A stretch of DNA of 64,000 nt from NCBI RefSeq assembly GCF_009363115.1, contig NZ_CP045298.1, positions 620,001-684,000 on the forward strand. Reading direction: 5' to 3'. Shown piece after piece: positions 56,947 through 64,000 of this stretch. The DNA comes from Paenibacillus brasilensis. Lineage in GTDB: Bacteria > Bacillota > Bacilli > Paenibacillales > Paenibacillaceae. A program made the translations under genes and the position numbers. Every line of letters starts with the position of its first letter. Within the stretch, counting starts at the first letter, position 1. The notes below the pieces were generated by a model. It saw only the letters and a list, made by a program, of their open reading frames with translations. It was not told the DNA's origin and searched no databases.

Positions 56947-57220
56947 AATTATCATAAACATCTACAAAAGTAAACCACTTATTTTAAGGCCACAGCAAAT
57001 TTCCGATCATCTCATAACAAAATAATCCCCCACCCACAAGGGATGGAGGAAATAACGGTCTAAATTCAATCAATCCACGTGCCAACATTATCACAGAATA
57101 TTCTAGCTCGCTAAACTTGTTTCAATGTATTTGTAGTGCTTCTCGTCATCAAGTAGCTTTGGATCGTGGGACTTGGCGCCATGTTACATGCACACCAGAT
57201 AATAACCATTGGACATGGCG

Positions 57221-57958
57221 TTAATTCGGGCTTGCTGTGGGTCTAACAACAATTTCGTTCACATCTACATCTGCAGGCTGCTCCATGGCATACAGAATGG
57301 AACGAGCAATGGCATCCGGGGAAATCGAAATACGACGATACTCTTTCATTCCCTGCTGTGCCTCTTCATCTGAAATGCTATCAGCAAGCTCGGATTCGGT
57401 TACTCCCGGTGATACCATCGTCACACGAATATCTCCGCCAACCTCCATACGCAATCCTTCAGAAATCGCCCGAACCGCATACTTCGTAGCGCAATATACA
57501 GCTGCCGTTGGGGTTACGCTATACGCTCCAATGGAGGCGATATTGATAAACTGACCAAATCCTTGCTTTTTCATGATAGGAAGCCCTGCCGCGATCCCAT
57601 GCAAAACACCCCGTATATTTACATCAATCATGCGATCCCATTCCTCTACCTTCAGAGCTTCTAATTTTGAAAGAGGCATCACTCCCGCATTGTTCAAAAT
57701 GACATCCACACGTCCAAATGTTTTTTCCGCGAACTTAACGAACGCTTCCATCTGCTCCCTCTGAGTCACATCCAGTTGCTGATACTCCGCCGATCCACCT
57801 TTTGAACGAATCTCAGAGATAAGAGCTTCCAATCGTTCTGTGCGTCTGGCCCCCAATACCACATGCGCCCCATGGTGAGCAAGTAAGCGGGCAGTAGCTT
57901 CACCGATCCCACTGCTTGCCCCCGTAATTGCTACGACTTTCCCTTTAATATTCAACAT
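57221..57958 (-). CDS. SDR family NAD(P)-dependent oxidoreductase
   Basis: 245-residue classical SDR. TGASSGIG at 12-19, NNAG at 89-92, catalytic Ser in ASIGAYSV and YCATK at 155-159, SPGVTESELA after the active site. Similar in sequence to the cut SDR at the window start. It is divergent to an AraC regulator at 58157, a common arrangement in which the regulator controls the dehydrogenase, for example in aldehyde detoxification. ATG at 57958 with GGAGGAT upstream. Confidence 0.9.
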   Translation of the reverse strand: MLNIKGKVVAITGASSGIGEATARLLAHHGAHVVLGARRTERLEALISEIRSKGGSAEYQQLDVTQREQMEAFVKFAEKTFGRVDVILNNAGVMPLSKLEALKVEEWDRMIDVNIRGVLHGIAAGLPIMKKQGFGQFINIASIGAYSVTPTAAVYCATKYAVRAISEGLRMEVGGDIRVTMVSPGVTESELADSISDEEAQQGMKEYRRISISPDAIARSILYAMEQPADVDVNEIVVRPTASPN

Positions 57959-58156
57959 GATTATCCTCCTTTAGTTTAAAAACCCACTGAAAATTCATAC
58001 GGATTATTTGTTCACTTGGCGTTGTTTCTGTACCCTTATTATGAAACGATCATGCTTTGAGCTGGTAGAAAAATCAGACCAAATTATTGCCTAATCCTCC
58101 AAAGGCACTTAATATGAGTGAAAATAGGCTGCTTTTTAAAGAAGGGATGTGTCACG

Positions 58157-59086
58157 ATGAATGCAACCAAAATAGAGGATTCCACCATGGAAAAACAAGC
58201 CGAATTGACAAGGCTCATAGAACGATTTTCCAGTCAGGATGGAGTTCTCGCTACAGCCATACCTTCGCTTCATTTCGTCCGAAGCTCCACTACAACTGTT
58301 CCGATTTATCAAGTCCATAAACCCGCCTTATGTATTGTGGCACAGGGCAGAAAAGTCGTAATGCTCGCAGAGGAAAGCTACTATTATGGCACATCCGACT
58401 ACCTTGTGGTTTCGGTGGATTTGCCGATTTCCGGGCAGGTCATACAAGCTTCAGCAGAAGCTCCTTATTTGTGCCTCCGGCTCAATTTTGATCCTCATCA
58501 GGTTTTGGACCTGATCAAAGAATCTGCTTTATCCATAAGTTCAATTCCTGATTCCAGACGAGGCTTGTATGTAAACCAAACCAACCCTCTGCTGCTGGAT
58601 GCCGTGGTAAGGCTAGTGCGGCTTCTGGACAAACCGCAGGATGTTCCGGTGCTTGCCCCATTAGTCATTCGTGAGATACTGTATAGGATTTTACAGGGAA
58701 ACCAGGGGGAATCCTTAAAACAACTGGTCATGACCGGCAGCCAATCCCACCGGATCGCAGAAGTTATCCAACGGATTAAGCAGGATTATGATAAGCCATT
58801 GCGCATTGAGGAGTTATCCAAACTAGCTAGTATGAGCTCTTCGTCGCTACATCGTCATTTTAAAGAGATTACGGCTATGAGCCCATTGCAATTTCAAAAG
58901 CAATTACGCTTGCAAGAAGCCCGTCGCCTGTTGTTATCAGAATCAGCGGATGCGGCAGATGTCGGCTTTCAGGTAGGCTACGAGAGTCCCTCGCAATTTA
59001 GCCGTGAATATGCCCGATTGTTCGGCCTGCCTCCCATTCGTGATATTAAGCGCTTGCGCATGGATCAGGATCACCCCACAAGTTGA
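58157..59086 (+). CDS. AraC-family transcriptional regulator (AraC_N type)
   Basis: 309 residues from ATG 58157 (open to 58118). The N-terminal AraC_N domain has VHKPALCIVAQGRKVVMLA, YYYGTSDYLVVSVDLPISGQ and LNFDP. The C-terminal AraC helix-turn-helix is LRIEELSKLASMSSSSLHRHFKEI and the second unit DAADVGFQVGYESPSQFSREYARLFG. This subgroup often controls a neighbouring SDR or aldo/keto reductase, here the divergent gene at 57221-57958. The 5' gap 57959-58156 holds the shared promoter region; no operator was identified. Confidence 0.9.
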   Translation: MNATKIEDSTMEKQAELTRLIERFSSQDGVLATAIPSLHFVRSSTTTVPIYQVHKPALCIVAQGRKVVMLAEESYYYGTSDYLVVSVDLPISGQVIQASAEAPYLCLRLNFDPHQVLDLIKESALSISSIPDSRRGLYVNQTNPLLLDAVVRLVRLLDKPQDVPVLAPLVIREILYRILQGNQGESLKQLVMTGSQSHRIAEVIQRIKQDYDKPLRIEELSKLASMSSSSLHRHFKEITAMSPLQFQKQLRLQEARRLLLSESADAADVGFQVGYESPSQFSREYARLFGLPPIRDIKRLRMDQDHPTS

Positions 59087-59149
59087 AAAATGATGAGCGA
59101 ATCCTTGTCTAGCTAAAGATTTTTGGTGATAACAGAAGGTTAAAAATAC

Positions 59150-59190
59150 AGTAAAAAGCCGCCCCTCTTGTAGAGAAGCAGCTGTTATGG
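59150..59190 (-). terminator. Weak terminator after the lipoprotein gene
   Basis: Minus-strand AGCTGCTTCTC, loop TACAA, GAGGGGCGGCT followed by TTTT; two mismatches in the stem. Convergent with the AraC gene. Confidence 0.5.
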
Positions 59191-59233
59191 GAATTGCCTT
59201 TGGAATTGGGTGGCTTCAACTATGCGATAAGGG

Positions 59234-59884
59234 CTAGTACGGATCATCCAGCTTTACAAGTAGAGCCCGAATGACTTCCTTTTCCGCCGCAGTAAGCTGT
59301 TGTCCCGCCCGCCATTGTTGAATCTCTTTCTTAACTTCCTTTGGCTCTCTATAGCTGAGAGCATACCCAATTCTTGCTATGCATTGTACACGAGTGGATT
59401 TGTCCGTCTTTGCCAAAGCTCGGGTCATCGCAGTCTTATCCCTTGTGAATAATTCTCCCATAATGGCAGCATAGCTTTCGCTTAAAGCTCCATCCAATCC
59501 GTCAGAAGCCCGGATCACATTAGGAAAGCTTTCCGATGAAATAAAGGCTCGCTGCTTATACAGATATTCGATGACCTCCAAGCTTTGCTTTCTGCTAATC
59601 TTGTTAAACGTGTCCCACTGGATACCTGCCAAATGGTCCGTAATGTGATGTACTTTTGCTTCGTCGCTGAGGGATGAATCATTATAAAAGGACAGCACAA
59701 GTTCCTCTTTCCTTTGCTGGGTATGCTGCGTATGGAATGCATTTTCCATTGGCTTCCCGGCACTTGTTCCAGACGACGACGAAGTGTCAGTATTCTGTCC
59801 CACTGGATTGGAAGTACACCCTACAGCTACCGCCAGCAATAGCGCAGTACAAGCTATAGAAACGAACACGCGACCTTTTGACAT
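59234..59884 (-). CDS. Predicted lipoprotein of unknown function
   Basis: 216 residues from ATG 59884. Signal peptide with a lipobox at AVAVGC (VGCTSN), so it is membrane-anchored by the Cys. A Ser/Thr-rich linker follows, then an all-helical domain that contains HHITDHLAGIQWDTFNKISR and ALSESYAAIMGELFTRDKTA, with repeated helices reminiscent of HEAT-type folds. No enzymatic motif. The upstream frame to 59932 has no signal-like start. Monocistronic, with a spacing of about 80 bp to the LacI gene. Confidence 0.8.
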   Translation of the reverse strand: MSKGRVFVSIACTALLLAVAVGCTSNPVGQNTDTSSSSGTSAGKPMENAFHTQHTQQRKEELVLSFYNDSSLSDEAKVHHITDHLAGIQWDTFNKISRKQSLEVIEYLYKQRAFISSESFPNVIRASDGLDGALSESYAAIMGELFTRDKTAMTRALAKTDKSTRVQCIARIGYALSYREPKEVKKEIQQWRAGQQLTAAEKEVIRALLVKLDDPY

Positions 59885-60012
59885 GAGCCCACTCTCCTGT
59901 CCGGGCAAGAAACGATAGTTACCATTATTCAAAACCCATCCATATCCTACTGCTCCTACGGCTATTCATCAAGCGTTATAATGATGAGAAGAGTCACCTT
60001 AAACTTCTAGGT

Positions 60013-61053
60013 TCAGTCAAGTCCCACCGTAGGCTTGCGAATCATGGATACACTTGATTCCCTGACGATCAGGCGGGGCTCAAATTGGACACGCTCATAA
60101 TCCCCTGGTGTCTGTTCCTGAATCCGCTTGAGCAGCAGCTCCGTAGCCAATCGTGCCACCTCTTCCCCCATAATGGAAACAGAGCTGATCTGTGGCGTCG
60201 TTACCGTTGCCCACAAATTGTTATCAATGCCGACTACAGCAACCTCATCCGGCACTTTGACGCCCAGATCCTTAAAACGGTTGACAATGCCAATCGCCAC
60301 CATATCGTTAACCGCATAAATAGCATCCGGCATATGCTTCAAGCTATGAAAATAATCGGCTGCACGCAGTCCTGTCTCAAAGGAGAAATCATCGCCAAAA
60401 TAAACGAGTGAAGGGTCCACATGCTGGAGAGACTGCTCATAAGCAAAGTATCTTTCCTCGATTTTGTCCTTTGCAGCACCTGCGTAAGCGATTCTCGTTC
60501 TCCCGATTTTAAGCAAATGCTCCATCACAAGCCGTCCCTCTTGCCGGGCCAGACTGACGATATCCGCTTTGACATTTTCGCCCAGCTTCTTGCCATAATT
60601 AATAATGGATACAGGAACGCTGGCCTTGTTGATCAGATCCACCAGCATTTTGGGGTATGCAAGCGGCATTATAATAAGCCCGTCCACATGCAGCTTCTTA
60701 ACCTCCCGAACCGTTTCAAGCTCCATTCTGGCATTGCCGGCGGTATTAATCTGCACAACACGGTAACCGTGCTGCTTCGCAGCCTGCTCCACGGACCAAG
60801 CAATCTCAGGAATGATCGCGTTACGAATATCCGGCACGGCCAGCGCGATTTGGCGTGTCTGACGTACCTTTAAACTCTGTGCAGAGGTGTTGGGTGTAAA
60901 CCCCATTTCTTCAATCACCTGCAAAATCAAAGCTTTCGTCCTCGGGCTGATGCCCTCACTATCGTTAATAGCTCTGGAGACAGTCGCAATACCGACTCCT
61001 GCCCGCTTGGCTACATCCTCTATGGTTACTTTCTTTTGCTCTGACACACCCAA
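60013..61053 (-). CDS. LacI-family transcriptional regulator
   Basis: 346 residues. Helix-turn-helix and hinge: TIEDVAKRAGVGIATVSRAI and TKALILQVIEEMGFTPN, then the periplasmic-binding-like sensor domain (VRQTRQIALAVPDI, VDGLIIMPLAYPKM, DAIYAVNDMVAIGIVNRFKDLG). It is divergent from bdhA and has a palindromic operator nearby. The usual effector would be a sugar or related metabolite; it is not known here. Confidence 0.9.
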   Translation of the reverse strand: MGVSEQKKVTIEDVAKRAGVGIATVSRAINDSEGISPRTKALILQVIEEMGFTPNTSAQSLKVRQTRQIALAVPDIRNAIIPEIAWSVEQAAKQHGYRVVQINTAGNARMELETVREVKKLHVDGLIIMPLAYPKMLVDLINKASVPVSIINYGKKLGENVKADIVSLARQEGRLVMEHLLKIGRTRIAYAGAAKDKIEERYFAYEQSLQHVDPSLVYFGDDFSFETGLRAADYFHSLKHMPDAIYAVNDMVAIGIVNRFKDLGVKVPDEVAVVGIDNNLWATVTTPQISSVSIMGEEVARLATELLLKRIQEQTPGDYERVQFEPRLIVRESSVSMIRKPTVGLD

Positions 61054-61232
61054 AATCCTTTCACGCTCGGAATCGTTTTCTATCTATGAACATAAACTCT
61101 CTAATATAGATATTATACCACAGAATGAGTCTCTAAAAATTGAATTCGTTTTCTTCTAGTCCCTGCTTGACCTGAAGTTCGTGAAATTTCTTTTGTACAA
61201 AGCAACGAGTCAAATATAGCACTGTAGTCACA

Positions 61233-61250
61233 AGTGATTATATTCACAAA
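61233..61250. promoter_or_regulatory. Fnr/Rex-type site upstream of bdhA
   Basis: The minus strand reads TTGTGAATATAATCACTT. TGTGA-N6-TCACT matches the Bacillus Fnr box, and it also nearly fits the Rex operator TTGTGA-N6-TCACAA. Either would link bdhA to low oxygen or NADH excess. It lies about 30 bp before the predicted -35 box. Confidence 0.65.
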
Positions 61251-61280
61251 AAAATCAAGTGCTTTTTGTATGAATTTGGT

Positions 61281-61328
61281 TTGACAATGTGTAAAAATTG
61301 TGACATATTATTTTTCGGAAACGTTTCC
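61281..61328 (+). promoter_or_regulatory. bdhA promoter with LacI-type operator
   Basis: TTGACA (61281-61286) with CATATT/TATTAT at 61304-61311 is the predicted promoter. GGAAACGTTTCC at 61317-61328 is a perfect palindrome of the LacI/CcpA type placed over the start point, suitable for repression by the divergent regulator or by CcpA. Confidence 0.7.
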
Positions 61329-61386
61329 TTATTCATTCACTTTTATAGAGGCAATGATCATATATTCATCAAGGAGATGACAAGAC

Positions 61387-62439
61387 ATGCAAGCATTGAG
61401 ATGGCATGGAGTAAAAGATTTACGTTTGGAAAACATTGAGCAGCCCGCTGCTCTGGCAGGAAAAGTAAAAATTAAAGTAGAATGGTGCGGCATTTGCGGA
61501 AGTGATCTTCATGAATATGTAGCTGGACCGATCTTCATTCCCCAAGATGCTCAGCATCCATTGACTGGTGAAAAAGCTCCGATCGTCATGGGACATGAAT
61601 TCTCTGGACAAGTGGTCGAAATCGGCGAAGGTGTAACCAAGATTCAGGTTGGCGACCGTGTAGTCGTAGAGCCGGTTTTTGCATGTGGAGAATGTGATGC
61701 ATGTAAACAAGGCAAATATAACCTTTGCGATAAAATGGGCTTCCTCGGTTTGGCAGGCGGCGGCGGTGGATTTTCTGAATATGTCGCAGCTGACGAGCAC
61801 ATGGTCCACAAAATTCCAGAAAGCGTATCTTTCGAGCAAGGAGCTTTGGTAGAGCCTTCGGCCGTTGCTTTGTATGCTGTTCGTCAAAGCCAGCTGAAAG
61901 TCGGCGACAAAGCCGTCGTATTTGGCGCTGGTCCTATCGGATTGCTGGTTATTGAAGCGTTGAAAGCTTCGGGTGCATCTGAAATATATGCAGTAGAGCT
62001 TTCCGAGGAGCGTAAAGCTAAAGCTGAAGAGCTGGGTGCTATCGTGCTTGATCCTAAGACCTATGATGTCGTGCAGGAGCTGCACAAACGGACCAACGGC
62101 GGCGTAGATGTAGCCTATGAAGTCACTGGAGTACCGCCTGTGCTGACTCAAGCGATCGAATCTACTAAAATCAGCGGACAAATCATGATTGTCAGCATTT
62201 TTGAAAAGGAAGCTCCGATCAAGCCTAACAATATCGTCATGAAGGAACGCAATCTGACTGGTATTATCGGCTACCGTGATGTATTCCCGGCTGTCATCAG
62301 CTTGATGGAAAAAGGATATTTCCCTGCTGACAAGCTGGTGACTAAACGTATTAAGCTCGAAGAAGTGATTGAGCAAGGCTTTGAAGGTCTCCTGAAAGAG
62401 AAAAATCAAGTTAAAATCCTGGTATCTCCGCAATCCTAA
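61387..62439 (+). CDS. bdhA: (R,R)-2,3-butanediol dehydrogenase (zinc, MDR family)
   Basis: 350 residues. Zinc sites: catalytic Cys37 (CGICGSDLHE) with His70-Glu71 (MGHEFSG); structural cysteines in CGECDACKQGKYNLC. The NAD fold has VFGAGPIGLLVIEALKASGA. The GGFSEYVAADEHMVHKIP and HEYVAGPIFIP segments are those of Bacillus/Paenibacillus butanediol dehydrogenases. It reduces acetoin to 2,3-butanediol while reoxidising NADH in mixed fermentation. ATG at 61387 with AAGGAGATG upstream. Confidence 0.93.
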   Translation: MQALRWHGVKDLRLENIEQPAALAGKVKIKVEWCGICGSDLHEYVAGPIFIPQDAQHPLTGEKAPIVMGHEFSGQVVEIGEGVTKIQVGDRVVVEPVFACGECDACKQGKYNLCDKMGFLGLAGGGGGFSEYVAADEHMVHKIPESVSFEQGALVEPSAVALYAVRQSQLKVGDKAVVFGAGPIGLLVIEALKASGASEIYAVELSEERKAKAEELGAIVLDPKTYDVVQELHKRTNGGVDVAYEVTGVPPVLTQAIESTKISGQIMIVSIFEKEAPIKPNNIVMKERNLTGIIGYRDVFPAVISLMEKGYFPADKLVTKRIKLEEVIEQGFEGLLKEKNQVKILVSPQS

Positions 62440-62454
62440 TATAGAAGCAAATTC

Positions 62455-62487
62455 AGATGTCTGCCCTTATGCAGACATCTTTTTTAT
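62455..62487 (+). terminator. Terminator of bdhA
   Basis: AGATGTCTGC, loop CCTTAT, GCAGACATCT followed by TTTTTAT; perfect 10-bp stem. Confidence 0.9.
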
Positions 62488-62558
62488 AAAAAAATCGCTC
62501 CCTCCCTGCGGCATGCGACCGTCAAGAAGAGTAGCGCCTTTTTAATTTTTCTCCAAAT

Positions 62559-63545
62559 TTATTGAATTACACTTTTCAGAACATCGTCAATCATTTGTCC
62601 ATTCGCAATGGTCCCTGTATACAACCAACTCGAATCTTTGCCAAAATCGTATACATGGCCAGCTTTTACAGCTGGAATTCCCGCCCATACAGGATCTTTT
62701 ATAATATCTTCTTTACTTACATTTTTGCTGTTCACGATAAAAACATAATCCGCATCCAGCTCTGCCAGCTTCTCCAGTGATAAATTGCTCCAGTTTGCCT
62801 TGGCAGTCTTGGAGATTTCCTGTACGACCTGGGGAATCTTGAAGCCCAAGTCCTTGTACAATACATCACCGCTGGATAGACTCTGGTTCACGACATACAC
62901 GTTTTTATCCGTTACCCACAAGGCTGCTACGGTTTTTTGTCCAATCGTCTGGCTCAGTTTGGCCTTGGCCTCTGCCGCCTTTTTGTCATAGCTGCTTAAT
63001 GCCTGCTTCGCTTCACTGCTCTTATTCAGCACCTCACCCACGGTCAACAGCTCTTGACGCCAATCGTTATTCATATTACTGCCTACAACATAGGTAGGAG
63101 CGATTTTAGAGTATTGATTATATTTGTCGCCCTCTACCATGCTCGCACTGTCCATAATGATTAAATCAGGCTTGAAGTTCAGAACGGCTTCAAATGGAAG
63201 GTCAGAAGCGATGGTAGGAACATCCTTCAGTTCTTTTTGCAAGTAACCCTGTACCGAATTTTTACCTACCGACCATTGAGCTACGGGTTTAACACCCAGT
63301 GCAACCAGATGATCCTCCAGATACGAAGCAATCACACGCTGAGGCTGAGCCGGAACCTTCACCTCATGCCCAAGTGCATCTTTCAGCACCCTTTCTTGTG
63401 ATGTCTGCTCCGCTGCTGTATTGTTGCTCCCTTGGCTAGTACCTTCCGTTGCCGCAGGACTGGATGTGCCTGAGCAGGCGCTGAGCAGCAGGGTAAAACT
63501 AAGCAATAAAATAAATGCCATGGAATGCCTTGCGTTTCTATTCAT
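62559..63545 (-). CDS. Iron-siderophore ABC transporter substrate-binding lipoprotein
   Basis: 328 residues from ATG 63545. Signal peptide with lipobox LLSACSG; the mature part is a FecB/PeriPLASMIC-binding class III fold: LKDALGHEVKVPAQPQRVIA, YLEDHLVALGVKPVAQW, LNFKPDLIIMDSASM, NDWRQELLTVGEVLN and the C-terminal YVFIVNSKNVSKEDI with PVWAGIPAVKAGHVYDFGKD. It binds ferric siderophores at the cell surface. A Fur-type box at about 63578 and AGGGATTTTACG just before the ATG mark it as a separate gene, although the frame is open upstream into an AraC regulator. Transport permease genes are not in the window. Confidence 0.9.
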   Translation of the reverse strand: MNRNARHSMAFILLLSFTLLLSACSGTSSPAATEGTSQGSNNTAAEQTSQERVLKDALGHEVKVPAQPQRVIASYLEDHLVALGVKPVAQWSVGKNSVQGYLQKELKDVPTIASDLPFEAVLNFKPDLIIMDSASMVEGDKYNQYSKIAPTYVVGSNMNNDWRQELLTVGEVLNKSSEAKQALSSYDKKAAEAKAKLSQTIGQKTVAALWVTDKNVYVVNQSLSSGDVLYKDLGFKIPQVVQEISKTAKANWSNLSLEKLAELDADYVFIVNSKNVSKEDIIKDPVWAGIPAVKAGHVYDFGKDSSWLYTGTIANGQMIDDVLKSVIQ

Positions 63546-64000
63546 TCGTAAAATCCCTTCATCATAGTTTTGATAATGATTATTATCCTCAATAACAGTA
63601 TGCAGGGTGCCACTTATCGAATCAATGGAACATTCGGACATGCTTAATGGATTATCCAGACGTGTATTTCTCACTAAAGCAGATGAATATAAGCTGTTCC
63701 GATAATGAACCGGTGATACACCGATATATTTTTTGAATGCCCGACTAAAGAAATAGCCATCCGGGTACCCTACACTCCCAGCAATATCCTGTAAAGTGGC
63801 ATCCGTCTTCCGTAAAAGCTCCTTCGCCTTAACCATCCGCAGCTGGATCAAGTACATAATCGGGCTACAGTCCGTTTGTTTTTTAAATAATCGGGTAAGG
63901 TGTCTAGGACTGCATTCCAATAATCCGGCCAAACTTCCAGCGTTATGGACTCCGCATAATGAACCTGCATAAATCAAATCGCCTGTGTCACGACATCCCG
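63546..64000 (-). CDS. AraC-family regulator, C-terminal part (cut by window end), with read-through into the lipoprotein frame
   Basis: The frame is open at the window end (bases 63978-64000 still read GCRDTGDLI), so the N-terminal domain lies outside. The visible part is the AraC HTH: LAGLLECSPRHLTRLFKKQT, LRMVKAKELLRKTDATLQDI and GYPDGYFFSRAFKKYIGVSP. It then continues in frame through codons derived from the Fur box and ribosome site, without any stop, into the lipoprotein. AraC regulators of this kind commonly activate siderophore uptake. A normal stop may have been lost by mutation or frameshift. Confidence 0.75.
63577..63593. promoter_or_regulatory. Fur box before the siderophore-binding gene
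   Basis: TGATAATGATTATTATC is a Fur-type inverted repeat. It sits 32 bp upstream of the lipoprotein ATG. Confidence 0.8.

Noticed and set aside
61420..62433. 337-codon open frame antisense to bdhA
   Set aside because: It mirrors the codon pattern of a well-supported gene, has no ribosome site and no family features.

Overview
The window looks like a chromosomal segment of a Paenibacillus, probably near the P. polymyxa group. This is inferred from gene content, not from a search: a Bacillus-type narGHJI-nreABC-narK nitrate respiration locus, a 2,3-butanediol dehydrogenase gene with fermentation-type upstream sites, a GH46 chitosanase, a GH78 rhamnosidase, PTS beta-glucoside genes controlled by antitermination, many AraC regulators, and Gram-positive style ribosome binding sites (GGAGG). 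No rRNA, tRNA or CRISPR was seen.

Layout. 1-9.8 kb: a cut SDR gene, a second SDR gene, a chemotaxis receptor with two lesions, a small serine hydrolase, an unusual two-domain prenyltransferase/terpene-synthase-like protein, and a frameshifted alpha-L-rhamnosidase. 10-22.8 kb is an accessory, heavily damaged zone: relics of IS3, IS630 and IS5 elements, an AT-rich peptide-export operon (C39 peptidase-ABC transporter plus two small coupled genes) broken by frameshifts and by a perfectly bounded IS4-family element, a decayed ABC-2 transporter, an orphan secreted protein, and a nested insertion in which an IS1182-like element sits in a shared terminator and carries a group IIC intron. An iron-type AraC gene with a frameshift closes this zone.

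22.9-27.9 kb is the licT-bglP-bglA operon with two RAT/terminator pairs, one before licT and one before bglP, as in the classical bgl arrangement. 27.9-46.7 kb is a nitrate-respiration island, all on the minus strand: narGHJI, nreA-nreB-nreC (nitrate and oxygen sensing), narK, molybdenum cofactor genes (moeB-like, moaE, moaD, moaA), and further upstream ywiC-like, radical SAM/SPASM, cgoX/hemY, ric/scdA and a decayed modA-modB. Three predicted NreC boxes (TAGGG-N4-CCCTA type) lie before narG, narK and the ywiC operon, so the heme and iron-sulfur repair genes look like part of the same regulon. The molybdate transporter is broken although the molybdoenzyme appears intact.

46.8-64 kb is mixed: a MORN-repeat secreted protein, a stalk-domain/vWA surface protein, the Ada DNA-alkylation repair pair, a PEP mutase-like enzyme, chitosanase, a decayed beta-gamma-crystallin gene, and a compact SOS cassette at 54.95-55.36 kb. 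The cassette has a near-consensus promoter with a LexA box in its spacer and two tiny genes (59 and 36 codons). Then come an ArsR-MFS pair with a perfect operator, an SDR gene with divergent AraC, a lipoprotein, a LacI regulator divergent from bdhA, and a siderophore-binding lipoprotein preceded by a Fur box and an AraC regulator cut by the window end.

Many disabled genes differ from an intact frame by a single base, often in a homopolymer. Some may be assembly errors, but in-frame stops, IS insertions and internal deletions show that real decay is also present.
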